In this document: in pieces, positions 52,267 through 61,015 of the stretch
Position numbering within the stretch: position 1 is the first letter of the stretch
Layout of the letters: every line of letters begins with the position of its first letter
Origin: Umezawaea endophytica
GTDB lineage: Bacteria; Actinomycetota; Actinomycetes; Mycobacteriales; Pseudonocardiaceae
DNA: 64,000 nucleotides
NCBI RefSeq assembly: GCF_025061645.1
Contig: NZ_JANYMP010000001.1
Location: 52,120-116,119, forward strand
Direction of reading: 5' to 3'
Made by a program: the position numbers and the translations under genes
Notes under the pieces: model-generated
What the model was told of the DNA's origin: nothing
Seen by the model: only the letters and a program-made list of their open reading frames with translations
Database searches by the model: none

Positions 52267-53021
52267 TAGGACGCGCCGTTGAGGTCCAGCACGGTGCCCG
52301 ACGCCCACGCCGCGTCGGGCGAGGCGAGGTAGAGCACGGCGGCGGCGACCTCCTGCGGCGTGCCGACACGGCCGAAGGGGCTCTGGCCGCGCAACTCGTC
52401 CCCGCCCGCGCCCACCAGCTTGCCCTCCTGCCGTTCGGTCGCGACGAAACCGGGGGCCACCGACGTGACCGCGATGCCGTGCGGTGCGAGCGCGACGGCC
52501 ATCGACTGGCCGAAGGCGTGCAGCGCGGCCTTGGTCGCGCCGTAGGCGGGGAAGTCCGGCTCGCCGCGGAAGGCCCCGCGCGAGCCGACGTTGACGACGC
52601 TGCCCGCGGCGCCGCGGTCGACGAGGTGCCGGGCGACGCGGTAGGTCAGGTTCGCCGCGCCGAGGAGGTTCACGTCGACCATCCGCCGCCAGGCCGCCTG
52701 CCAGTCCTCGTAGGTCACGTCCGCCACCGCGTGCCGATTGGCCCCCGTCGGCGCGACCGCCGCGTTGTTCACCAACACTTCGACCCCACCCAGCACCCGC
52801 ACCACGTCATCGACCACCCGCCCGGCGACCTCGGGGTCACCGAGATCCCCGACGACCACCACGTGCCCTTCACCGGACAACAACCGCAAGGTCTCCTCGG
52901 CATCACCCCGGTTGGCCCCGCAGTGCACCGCGACACGATCACCCAACTCCGCGAACGCCACCGCGACAGCCCGCCCGATCCCACGGGACGCCCCCGTGAC
53001 CAACACCCGCCTCGGGACCAC
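52254..53021 (-). CDS. Short-chain dehydrogenase/reductase
   Basis: A 255-residue classical SDR. Cofactor motif VTGASRGIGRAVAVAFA (TGxxxGIG, about 8-24), DLGDPE and LVNNAAVAPTG (about 84) are followed by the catalytic set: Ser in VVNVGSRGAF (about 147) and YGATK (about 160-164), then PGFVATERQ. This resembles 3-oxoacyl-ACP reductase-like enzymes, but no biosynthetic genes adjoin it, so the substrate is open. GTG or ATG at 53021 begins MVPRRVLVTGAS. Confidence 0.9.
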   Translation of the reverse strand: MVPRRVLVTGASRGIGRAVAVAFAELGDRVAVHCGANRGDAEETLRLLSGEGHVVVVGDLGDPEVAGRVVDDVVRVLGGVEVLVNNAAVAPTGANRHAVADVTYEDWQAAWRRMVDVNLLGAANLTYRVARHLVDRGAAGSVVNVGSRGAFRGEPDFPAYGATKAALHAFGQSMAVALAPHGIAVTSVAPGFVATERQEGKLVGAGGDELRGQSPFGRVGTPQEVAAAVLYLASPDAAWASGTVLDLNGASYLRT

Positions 53022-53547
53022 GACACCACTCCTCGGATCGACGACGGCGCCTACCTTGCCCGCCGGGTTGTCCGGATGTCAACATTAGGACATAAAGGTG
53101 CCAGGGGTCGGGCGACGGTCACGCACGACTCCGCGCCGAGGCCGTTCACGGCACGAAACCCCGCCAGCCGAATCGGCCGTCACCTGCAAACCTCGCGAGT
53201 CGGATCAGGCCGAGCCGAGTCCGGGCGGGCCGGACCAAGCCGAGTTGGGCCGGGCCGAGTTGGGCCTGAGCGGGCCGAGCCGACCGCCATCCCCAAACCT
53301 CCCGAGCCAGACCGACGGCCGCCGCACCCCGACCCGCCTCGCAGCCCGACCGCATCCCGCAACCCGACCGCCTCGCGCGTCCCCCCGTGGTCGTACTCGG
53401 GTGTGCGACCGCAGTGTGATCCGCGATGACCCGCGTGCCGGCCATGATCGTCGTGAGCGGTCGAGGAGCGGCCGTTGTTCCACCCCGGACACCGCAGGTC
53501 ACCAGTTCGTCGTGCGCCGACGCGTGCGCCACCCGCTTGGAGGACGC
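53022..53547. other. Repeat-rich intergenic region upstream of mptB
   Basis: A 526-base gap between divergent genes. GCCGAGTTGGGCC occurs twice with a 15-base period (53239-53251, 53254-53266) within a stretch of GCCGAG-like repeats from about 53208 to 53280. A second repeated stretch, CCCGACCGC followed by related copies, runs from about 53333 to 53376. No frame across it looks coding, although one stays open into mptB. The promoters of both flanking genes should lie here. Confidence 0.45.
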
Positions 53548-55041
53548 ATGTCGCTCACCGCCGTGGACCGACGTCCGCGCCCCTCGTCGGACGTGGTCGG
53601 GCCGGGGGTGGGCGCGCCGCCGGACCGTCTCCGCTGGGTCGGGTTCGGTGGGGTGCTGCTGCTCGCGGTGGCGGCCTGGGTCGGGGTGGTGGCGCGGTCG
53701 GGCGTGGCGGCCACGGTGTCGCTCGCCGCTGGGGTCGCGGGGGTCGGGGTGGTGGTGCTCGTGTGGGCGCTGCTCGGTCGGGTCGTGCTCGCGGGCGGTC
53801 CTCGGCCGACCGCGCGCTGGCTCACCGGGACGCTGGCGCTCTGGTCCGCACCGCTGCTCGTCGCCCCTCCCCTGTTCAGCCGGGACGTGTTCAGCTACCT
53901 CGCGCAGGGCGAGGTCGCCGCCCGCGGTCTCGACCCCAACGTCGTCGGTCCCGCCACCGGCCTCGGCGCGGCCTCCGACGTCGTCGAGCGCGTGGGCGGC
54001 TACTGGCGCGACACGCCCTCGCCCTACGGTCCGCTGTTCGGCGCGGTCGAGCGGCTGGTCGCCAGGGTGTCCGGTGGGGACCCGGTGGTGGGTGTCCTCG
54101 CGCACCGCCTGGTCGAGGTGCTGGGCCTGCTGCTCATCGTGTGGGCCGCGCCCCGGCTCGCCGCCGCGGCCGGGGCGTCGGAACGCGTCGCGCTCTGGCT
54201 CGGCGTGCTCAACCCGCTGGTGCTGTGGCACCTCGTGGCCGGTGTCCACAACGACTCCCTGATGCTGGGCCTCATGCTCGCCGGGACGGCCGTCGCGCTG
54301 GACGCGCTGCGGAAGGACGTCGAGTGGTGGCCGTTCCTGTGCGGCGTGGTGCTCATCGCGCTCGGCGCGCAGGTGAAGCTGCCCGCGCTCGTCGCGCTCG
54401 CGGTGGTCGGGACCGCACTGGCCCGCCGTCGGGGCGGCTCGGTCGTGGACTTCCTGCTCGCCGGGTTCGGCATGGTGGCCGCGTTCGCGGCGGTGTCCGT
54501 CGCCGTGTCGCTCTCGACCGGACTCGGGTTCGGCTGGATCGGCGCGCTGGGCACGTCGGGGCTCGTCGATAGCTGGATGGCGCCCACGAACTGGTTCGGC
54601 TTCCTCACCGGCGGCATCGGGTCGCTGGTCGGCGCGGACATCACCCGGACCATGATCGGCGTCGGCAAGGTCCTCGGCTCCGCGCTCGCGGTGGGCGGGA
54701 TCGCGGTCGTGCTGCACCGGCAGTGGCGAGGCCGGTTCGACGCCGTCACGTCGTTGGGCATGATGACGGGCGTGGTCGTCGTCCTCGGTCCGGTGGTGCA
54801 GCCCTGGTACCTCCTGTGGGCACTGGTCCCCCTGGCCGCGAGCGGGCTCCCGGTCCGCGCGCTGTCCAAGCTGGCCGGTCTCGTCGTCGTGTTCGCCGTG
54901 CTCGTGCCGCCGCTGGCGGGCGACTTCTCGGGGCGGGTCGGTCAGCTCGTCACGGGCTACGCGATCGGGATCGCCCTGGTGGGAGCGGTGTTCCCGCTGC
55001 TGCGCGCCACGTCCGCCGAGAGGCCGAAGTCGCTTGTCTGA
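53548..55041 (+). CDS. mptB: Polyprenol-phosphomannose-dependent alpha-1,6-mannosyltransferase MptB
   Basis: A 497-residue integral membrane GT-C glycosyltransferase with about 12-13 helices. The first extracytoplasmic loop holds the catalytic acidic pair region PPLFSRDVFSYLAQGEVAARGLDPNVVGP (about 108-136), followed by DTPSPYGPLFGAVERLVA and HNDSLMLGLMLAGTAVAL (about 232), all typical of MptB/MptA proteins that extend the mannan core of lipomannan-like lipoglycans. ATG 53548 follows TTGGAGGAC. Its end overlaps the lnt start by eight bases. Assignment to MptB rather than MptA rests on recollection of the conserved blocks. Confidence 0.8.
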   Translation: MSLTAVDRRPRPSSDVVGPGVGAPPDRLRWVGFGGVLLLAVAAWVGVVARSGVAATVSLAAGVAGVGVVVLVWALLGRVVLAGGPRPTARWLTGTLALWSAPLLVAPPLFSRDVFSYLAQGEVAARGLDPNVVGPATGLGAASDVVERVGGYWRDTPSPYGPLFGAVERLVARVSGGDPVVGVLAHRLVEVLGLLLIVWAAPRLAAAAGASERVALWLGVLNPLVLWHLVAGVHNDSLMLGLMLAGTAVALDALRKDVEWWPFLCGVVLIALGAQVKLPALVALAVVGTALARRRGGSVVDFLLAGFGMVAAFAAVSVAVSLSTGLGFGWIGALGTSGLVDSWMAPTNWFGFLTGGIGSLVGADITRTMIGVGKVLGSALAVGGIAVVLHRQWRGRFDAVTSLGMMTGVVVVLGPVVQPWYLLWALVPLAASGLPVRALSKLAGLVVVFAVLVPPLAGDFSGRVGQLVTGYAIGIALVGAVFPLLRATSAERPKSLV

Positions 55042-56584
55042 CGTCGCCATCGCCCCACGTCCGACGTCGCTCGCCCCCGTGCTCCGGCGGTGCGCGACCG
55101 CCGCGCTCGCGGGCGCGCTGCTGCACGCCGCGTTCCCGCCCCGCACCCTCTGGTGGACCGCCGTCCTCGCGTTCGCCCTGCTGTGGTGGGCGCTGCGGGG
55201 AGCGCGCGTCCGCCGCGCTGCCCTGCTGGGCTTCGTGTTCGGCTTCGCGTTCTTCCTGCTCCACCTCCTGTGGATCGACGACTTCCTCGGCCGCGACTTC
55301 GGGCCCGCGCCGTGGCTCGTGCTGTCCGCGGTGATGGCCCTGTTCACCGCGGGCGCGTGCGCGCTCATGCCGCTGGTGGCCCGACTTCCCGCCGCCCCGG
55401 TGTGGGCGGCGCTGCTGTTCGTGCTCCAGGAGTCGGCGCGCGGGCGGGTGCCGTTCAACGGCTTCCCGTGGGGACGGGTGGCGTTCGGCCAGGTCGAAGG
55501 CCCCTACCTGCGGCTCGCGGCGATCGGCGGCGCGCCGCTGGTGTCGTTCGCGGTCGTGGTCACGGGGTTCGGCGTGGCGGCGTGGGCCGCGCGGCCCCGT
55601 GACGCGCGGCGGGCGTGGCCGGTGCTCCCGCTGGTCGCGGCACTGGCCGTGGCGCCCGCCGCGGACGCGCAGGACGGCGTCCGCACCGTGGCCGTCGTGC
55701 AGGGCAACGCCCCCGACGTCGGACTGGGACTGCTGGACCAGCGGGACACGTTGCGCCGCAACCACCTGCGCGTCACGGCGGACCTGGCGAACGCGATCCG
55801 CGCGGCCGAGGTGCCCGCGCCGGACCTCGTCGTGTGGCCGGAGAGCGCGACCGGCACCAGCGGCCACGACCCGGTGCTGGACCGGGCCGTCGCCGACCTC
55901 GGCGTGCCCACCCTCGTCGGCGCGCTGCGGCACGTGGACGGACAGCAGGAGAACACCGTCATCGCGTGGGACCCGAGGACCGGCGCGGGCCGGTCGTACG
56001 TGAAGCAGGAACTGGTGCCGTTCGCCGAGCACATCCCGCTGAGGTGGCTCGCAGGCCTGGTCACGCCGTTCGCGGACACCCCGGACCTGCGCGCGGGCAC
56101 CGAACCCGGCGTCCTGGACGTCGCGGGCACCCGCGTGGGCGTCGGGATCTGCTACGAGGTGGCCTACGACGGGGTGCTGCGCGACAGCGCCGCCCTCGGC
56201 GCGCGGCTGTTCGTGGTGCCCACCAACAACGCCTGGTACGGGCGCGGCGAGATGACCTACCAGCAGCTCGCCATGGCCAGGCTGCGCGCGGTCGAGCACG
56301 GGCGGGCCGTGGTCGTGGCGGCGATCAGCGGGGTGAGCGCCGTGGTGCGCCCCGACGGCGGTGTGGTGCGGTCGACCGGGATGTTCACCGAGGACACCCT
56401 CGTGGCGACCGTCCCGCTCCGCTCGGACACCACCCCCGCCACCCGGTGGGGCGCGCTTCTGGAGGCCCTGTTCGCGCTGGCCGCGCTCGGGGCGTGCGCG
56501 GCCGGCGCGCGCCTCCGGCCCGGTGCCGGCGCGCGCCTCCGGCCCGGTGCCGGCGCGCGCCTCCGGCCCGGTGACCGCCGGTGA
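55034..56584 (+). CDS. lnt: Apolipoprotein N-acyltransferase
   Basis: A 516-residue membrane enzyme that adds the third acyl chain to lipoproteins. Six N-terminal helices (about 15-215) are followed by a nitrilase domain with an intact triad: Glu in VVWPESATG (about 270), Lys in SYVKQELVPFAEH (about 324) and Cys in VGVGICYEVAYD (about 373). A further helix near 480 precedes an unusual Arg/Pro/Gly tail made by three exact copies of an 8-residue repeat. It starts at TTG 55034 within the end of mptB, so the two are coupled. The substrate lipoproteins include those encoded at 5.1, 22.7 and 49 kb. Confidence 0.9.
   Translation: MSDVAIAPRPTSLAPVLRRCATAALAGALLHAAFPPRTLWWTAVLAFALLWWALRGARVRRAALLGFVFGFAFFLLHLLWIDDFLGRDFGPAPWLVLSAVMALFTAGACALMPLVARLPAAPVWAALLFVLQESARGRVPFNGFPWGRVAFGQVEGPYLRLAAIGGAPLVSFAVVVTGFGVAAWAARPRDARRAWPVLPLVAALAVAPAADAQDGVRTVAVVQGNAPDVGLGLLDQRDTLRRNHLRVTADLANAIRAAEVPAPDLVVWPESATGTSGHDPVLDRAVADLGVPTLVGALRHVDGQQENTVIAWDPRTGAGRSYVKQELVPFAEHIPLRWLAGLVTPFADTPDLRAGTEPGVLDVAGTRVGVGICYEVAYDGVLRDSAALGARLFVVPTNNAWYGRGEMTYQQLAMARLRAVEHGRAVVVAAISGVSAVVRPDGGVVRSTGMFTEDTLVATVPLRSDTTPATRWGALLEALFALAALGACAAGARLRPGAGARLRPGAGARLRPGDRR
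56501..56572 (+). repeat. Three perfect 24-base tandem repeats in the lnt 3' end
   Basis: The 24-base unit starting GCCGGCGCGCGCCTCC is present three times without mismatch (56501-56524, 56525-56548, 56549-56572). It is codon-aligned and encodes AGARLRPG three times. Because the unit length is a multiple of three, copy-number changes would leave the frame intact. Confidence 0.9.
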
Positions 56585-56594
56585 CGTGCCCGAA

Positions 56595-56607
56595 GTCCTC
56601 TGCGGAC
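56595..56607. terminator. Mini-hairpin GTCC-N5-GGAC at convergent gene ends
   Basis: GTCCTCTGCGGAC lies ten bases after the lnt stop and eleven bases before the stop of the convergent ketosynthase gene. It belongs to the same recurring element as those at 47287 and 51595, each also between converging genes. Confidence 0.45.
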
Positions 56608-56618
56608 GGGCGGCCCTG

Positions 56619-57779
56619 TCAGGCGGGCGGGGCCAGCACGATGACCGAGTTGTGGCCGCCCATCCCCAGCGACGACTTCACCGTGATGCCGTCGCTGATC
56701 GGCGACGGCCCGTTGAGCAGCCGCGGGTGTCCGGGCGCGACGGTCGGCGGCGCGGGCACCAGCCCCCGGTCGTAGCCCAGCGCGGTCACCGCCACCTCGA
56801 CCGCCGACGCCGCGCCCTGGCAGTGCCCGGTCAGCGGCTTCACCGAGTACACCTCGGTGTCCGCCGGGAACATCCGGTCCAGCACCGTGGCCTCGGCGAG
56901 GTCGCACTGCGCCGTACCCGGCCCGTGGGCGTTGAGGTAGCGCACGGCCGACGCGGGCACACCCGCGTTGACCAGCGCGTCCTGGAAGCAGGCGGTGACG
57001 TGGGACAGACCGGGGTCGATCGAGGTCGCGTGGTACGCGTCGTGGGACATGGCACCGCCGAGCGTGATCGCGTACGGCCGGTCCGCCCGCCGCGACAGCA
57101 CGAACGACACCGACGCCTCCCCCATGATGAAACCCCTGCTGCCCTGCTGGAACGGGCGGCACGCGTCCAACGGCTCCGCGTCGGTGATCGCCACGCCGAG
57201 CCGGACGAAGTGGGACACGTTCTCCGGCGTGAGCGACAGGTCGGTCGCCACGAACACCACGTCGTCGACGAGACCGGCGTCCAGCCAGGACTTCGCGGTG
57301 ATCAGGCCCGCGTTGCCGGACGCGCACATCGCGGACACGTTCATCGCCGGACCGTGGAACCCGAACTCCTGCATGAACGTGGACATCGGCGTCGACGGCA
57401 TCAGCGCCAGGTACTCGCGCACCGGCAGCTCACCGCCGCGGGTCGTGTAGAACTCCCGCCACAGGTCCACCTCGCCCAGCACCACCGCGTGCAGCAGGCC
57501 GACCCTCCGGCCCGGACGCCAGCCGCGGTCGCCCGCGTCCCGAATGGCCTCCCGCGCGGACGCGCGCATCGCCCTGGCGAACCGGGTCTGACCGTCCTTC
57601 GGGGCACCTCCCTCGGGGACGCGGGCGGCCCACACCTCGTCACCGGGGTACTGCCCGAGACCCGGCACCACCGTGGCGGCGGGCTTGCCGCTCAGCAGAC
57701 CGTCCCACAGCGGCTCACGGCCCCACCCGTACCCGCTGACGACGCCGATACCGCAAATACCCACGCCCTGCGCGTCCAT
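56619..57779 (-). CDS. Orphan beta-ketoacyl synthase
   Basis: A 386-residue thiolase-fold condensing enzyme. The nucleophile lies in NVSAMCASGNAGL (Cys about 151), the first catalytic His in LNAHGPGTAQCD (about 286; HGPGT where most have HGTGT) and the second in VKPLTGHCQGAAS (about 318). All three catalytic residues are present. The N-terminus MDAQGVGICGIGVVSGYGWG fits the family. No acyl carrier protein, ketoreductase or acyltransferase gene is adjacent. ATG 57779 has GGGGAGGAGCGG. The role could be in a dispersed polyketide or fatty-acid pathway; not decidable here. Confidence 0.85.
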   Translation of the reverse strand: MDAQGVGICGIGVVSGYGWGREPLWDGLLSGKPAATVVPGLGQYPGDEVWAARVPEGGAPKDGQTRFARAMRASAREAIRDAGDRGWRPGRRVGLLHAVVLGEVDLWREFYTTRGGELPVREYLALMPSTPMSTFMQEFGFHGPAMNVSAMCASGNAGLITAKSWLDAGLVDDVVFVATDLSLTPENVSHFVRLGVAITDAEPLDACRPFQQGSRGFIMGEASVSFVLSRRADRPYAITLGGAMSHDAYHATSIDPGLSHVTACFQDALVNAGVPASAVRYLNAHGPGTAQCDLAEATVLDRMFPADTEVYSVKPLTGHCQGAASAVEVAVTALGYDRGLVPAPPTVAPGHPRLLNGPSPISDGITVKSSLGMGGHNSVIVLAPPA

Positions 57780-58141
57780 CTCCGCTCCTCCCCGATTCGA
57801 GGACCGACACCGCCGACACCGGAACCGCGGCGGACGTTCCGCCGAACGGAGCAAGAGCGGCAGCGCGGACTCGTGTCGACCGGTGGCGTGAACCCGCGAA
57901 ACACCACCTGAATGCGTCTGAGCACACCGTTCCCACCGCCAGCACCCCTGATGGTAACGGTGCCGGCCCCGCCGTAGGGCACGATCAGCCGCCGCCCGCA
58001 ACCCGAAATCCACTGTGGACTGTTCCGGGTGGATCACCGGATGCCACCCCCGCACCCGACCTGAGCGGCGACCCGCTATAACGACACACCGTGTGCCGTA
58101 GGTGGGTGGGTTTTGCGCGAACGATGTAGTAGGACTCCACG
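57780..58141. other. Divergent intergenic region with palindromes and a candidate minus-10
   Basis: This 362-base gap separates the ketosynthase gene from the PAS-GGDEF-EAL gene. It contains the perfect palindrome TCCAC-T-GTGGA (58009-58019), a TATAAC hexamer at 58077-58082 and CACAC-C-GTGTG (58085-58095). The last two lie 47-65 bases before the GGDEF-EAL start and could be its promoter and an operator. No gene is seen. Confidence 0.4.
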
Positions 58142-60928
58142 ATGGCAACGCCACGGCGGATCGGACGCGACAACGGGCCTGGGAGCCACGACGTGAAGGA
58201 GCTCATGGGCGACGTCGGAGCGGACCACGAACTGGTGGTCGAACTGGCGCTGTCGGCCGGGCGTGCTGTTGCATGGTGGTTCGACGTCGACACCGACACC
58301 CTCGCGTGGATGCCGGGGCTCGGCGAGATGGTGGGGGTGCCCGGCGCGGACGAGGGCCTGGTGAAGGCCCGTCTGTCCGAACTGGTCGCCCCGCTGACCG
58401 TCGCCGCGAAAGCGGCTCCGGTCTGGCAGGACTTCGAACTGGAACAACCATGTGAGACGCCGGGAGGGACCATCCGCTGGATCCAGTTCCGGGCGCGGGT
58501 GTCGGGAGAGCCGGACAGCAGGCGCCTGGTCGGCGTCGCGACGGACGTCACCGAACAGCACGACCAGGAGCAGGCGCTCACCGACCTGGCCGACCGGTAC
58601 CGGCTGCTCGTCGAGCTGTCGCCGGAGGCGATCGTCGTGCACGAGGCGGGCCTGATCGTCTACGCGAACCCGGCCGCCGTCCGGTTCGCGCGCGCGACCT
58701 CCACCGCCGAGGTCCTCAACCGGCCGATCACCGACTTCGTCCACCCCAACTCGGTGTCCCCGATGCTGCACCGCATCTCCGAGTTAGGCACGCCGGGCGC
58801 CGCGAGCGACCCGGCCCAGGCGGTCCTCCTGCGGTCCGACGGCAGCACCCTCGACGTCGAGTCGGTGTCCGTGCGGACCACGTGGGAGGGACGCCCGGCG
58901 TTCCAGGTGATCATGCGCGACGTGACCGCCCAGAAAGCGGCCGCCGCCGCCCTGCACTACCAGGCCGCGCTCGTCGCCCACGTCAGCGACGCCCTCGTCG
59001 CGACCACCGCCGACGGCCTGGTCACGAGCTGGAACCCGACCGCCGAGACCGTGTACGGCCGCGCCGCGGACCAGGCCATCGGCCAGCCGATCCAGGCCGT
59101 GGTTGGCGCCCCCCTCGACCCCCGCGCCATCCTCGACGCGGGCGGCGTCGAGCAGGCCGTCCACCACCGGGCCGACGGCGGCCCCCTCGCCGTCCGCGTA
59201 TCGGTCGCCAGGATGGGCGACGGGTACGTCCTCGTCTGCGCGGACGAGACCGCCCGCAGACGGGCCGAACAGCACTTCACCACCGTGGTCGCCGCACTGG
59301 AGGAAGGCGTCATCGTGGTCGGCCCCACCGGGCTGGTCGAATCGGCCAACCCCGCGGCCGAACGCATCCTCGGCATCCGCGAGCAGGAGGTCGTCGGCCT
59401 CCCGACGACCCTGGCCGAGCTCTACGACGAGACCGGCTCACGCCTGCCCGCGGCCAACTACCTGTCGGCCCGCACGAGGCTCACCGGCGAAGCGCAGAAC
59501 GGGCGCATCCTCAGCATGACCAGGCCCGACGGCGCCCGCATCTGGCTGTCCCTGAGCTGCCACGCCCTCGACGCGGCGGGCGACGGCCCCTCCGCCGTCG
59601 TCGTCTCGTTCACCGACATCACCGAACGCCGGATGCTCGACGGCATGCTGGAGCACGAGGCGACCCACGACGCACTGACCGGCCTGTTCAACCGCACGGT
59701 CATCATCGAGCGGCTCAGCAGGACCGCCCGCAACCACCGCTCCGGCCGAACCGCCATCCTCTTCATCGACCTGGACAAATTCAAGATCATCAACGACTCG
59801 CTCGGCCACAGCGCGGGCGACAAGGTCCTCCAGGTCCTCGGCACGCGACTGAGCCGCGGCGTCCGCCGAGGCGACGTCGTCGGCAGGCTCGGCGGCGACG
59901 AGTTCGCCGTCATCGCCCACGGCACCGCCAGCCGCGACGAGGCGACCGCCCTGGCCGAGCACATCAGGAGCGCGCTCAACGAACCCATCACCGTCGACGG
60001 CCGCAACCTGCACATCGACGCCAGCGTCGGCATCGTGATCGCCGACCCGGACGACCCGCGCGACGGCGCGGACCTCCTCCGCGACGCCGACCTCGCGATG
60101 TACGAGGCCAAGACGCGCGGCCGAGGACGGCACGCGTTCTTCGACGTCGACCTGCTGGAACGCACCCAACGACGACTCCAGCTCGAACAAGACCTGCGCC
60201 AAGCCCCCCGCACCGACCAGCTCTGGGTCGCCTACCAGCCGATCGTCGACCTCCGCACCGGCCGCACCACCATGGTCGAAGGCCTCCTGCGCTGGACCCA
60301 CCCCCGCTACGGCGCCATCCCGCCGATCGAGTTCATCGGACTCGCCGAGGAGAGCGACCTCATCAACGTGGTCGGCGTCCACATGCTCCGCAAGGCCACC
60401 GGCGAGATCCTCGACCTGCGCGCCGACCACAACCCCGACCTGGGGCTCACCGTCAACCTGTCCGCACGCCAACTCGACGACCCGCACCTGGTCACCGCCG
60501 TGCGCGAAGCACTCCGCACCACCGGGCTCCCCCCGAACGACCTCTGCCTGGAGATCACCGAGAGCGCCCTCATGCGCGACCCCACGATCGCCGCCCGCAC
60601 CCTCGCCGCCCTGCGGGACCTCGGCGTCCGACTCGCCATCGACGACTTCGGCACCGGCTACTCGTCACTCGCCCAACTGCTGACCCTGCCGCTGGACACC
60701 CTCAAGATCGACCAGTCGTTCACCGCGGGACTGGGCAAGTCCGACGACGCCGAGGCCATCGTCACCAGCATCATCGCCATGGCCCACGCCGTCGACCTCA
60801 CCGTCGTCGCCGAAGGCGTCGAACACGCGCTCCAACTCGACATCCTGCGCCGACTCGGCTGCGACCAGGCACAGGGCTACCACCTGGGCCGCCCCTCCGC
60901 CCAACCCGACCTCGACCGGGTGTTCTGA
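58142..60928 (+). CDS. Multi-PAS GGDEF-EAL cyclic-di-GMP enzyme
   Basis: A 928-residue cytoplasmic signalling protein. Four PAS-like regions (about 25-140, 150-275, 285-375, 375-495) precede a GGDEF domain (about 500-655) with intact GGDEF (about 584) and an upstream RRGD inhibitory-site motif five residues before it. The EAL domain (about 670-920) has EGLLRW (about 712), NLSARQ, EITESAL, DDFGTGYSSL, LKIDQS, VVAEGVEH and QGYHLGRP, so the metal and catalytic residues are complete. It may therefore both make and degrade c-di-GMP, which in actinomycetes controls development through BldD. No membrane helix is seen. Confidence 0.93.
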   Translation: MATPRRIGRDNGPGSHDVKELMGDVGADHELVVELALSAGRAVAWWFDVDTDTLAWMPGLGEMVGVPGADEGLVKARLSELVAPLTVAAKAAPVWQDFELEQPCETPGGTIRWIQFRARVSGEPDSRRLVGVATDVTEQHDQEQALTDLADRYRLLVELSPEAIVVHEAGLIVYANPAAVRFARATSTAEVLNRPITDFVHPNSVSPMLHRISELGTPGAASDPAQAVLLRSDGSTLDVESVSVRTTWEGRPAFQVIMRDVTAQKAAAAALHYQAALVAHVSDALVATTADGLVTSWNPTAETVYGRAADQAIGQPIQAVVGAPLDPRAILDAGGVEQAVHHRADGGPLAVRVSVARMGDGYVLVCADETARRRAEQHFTTVVAALEEGVIVVGPTGLVESANPAAERILGIREQEVVGLPTTLAELYDETGSRLPAANYLSARTRLTGEAQNGRILSMTRPDGARIWLSLSCHALDAAGDGPSAVVVSFTDITERRMLDGMLEHEATHDALTGLFNRTVIIERLSRTARNHRSGRTAILFIDLDKFKIINDSLGHSAGDKVLQVLGTRLSRGVRRGDVVGRLGGDEFAVIAHGTASRDEATALAEHIRSALNEPITVDGRNLHIDASVGIVIADPDDPRDGADLLRDADLAMYEAKTRGRGRHAFFDVDLLERTQRRLQLEQDLRQAPRTDQLWVAYQPIVDLRTGRTTMVEGLLRWTHPRYGAIPPIEFIGLAEESDLINVVGVHMLRKATGEILDLRADHNPDLGLTVNLSARQLDDPHLVTAVREALRTTGLPPNDLCLEITESALMRDPTIAARTLAALRDLGVRLAIDDFGTGYSSLAQLLTLPLDTLKIDQSFTAGLGKSDDAEAIVTSIIAMAHAVDLTVVAEGVEHALQLDILRRLGCDQAQGYHLGRPSAQPDLDRVF

Positions 60929-60932
60929 CGAC

Positions 60933-60978
60933 GACGGGCAGGTGCGGCGACGGACCACCCGCGCCGCACCTGCCCGTC
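60933..60978. terminator. Bidirectional hairpin terminator
   Basis: GACGGGCAGGTGCGGCG (60933-60949) pairs perfectly with its complement at 60962-60978 around a 12-base loop, a 17-base stem. It lies between the convergent GGDEF-EAL gene (stop 60928) and the DUF5997 gene (stop 61016) and can serve both. Confidence 0.7.
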
Positions 60979-61015
60979 ACGGGCGCCGTCCACACCGGAC
61001 GACACCCGACCGCTC

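Noticed and set aside
53208..53380. CRISPR-like repeats
   Set aside because: The units are short, imperfect and adjacent without unique spacers, and no cas genes are present.
53146..55458. A 770-codon minus-strand frame opposite mptB and the start of lnt
   Set aside because: Composition is His/Arg/Glu-rich shadow sequence, and it contradicts the clear membrane-protein genes on the other strand.
56619..60928. Possible polyketide biosynthetic cluster around the ketosynthase
   Set aside because: Only one condensing enzyme is present; flanking genes are lnt and a c-di-GMP enzyme, with no carrier protein or tailoring genes.
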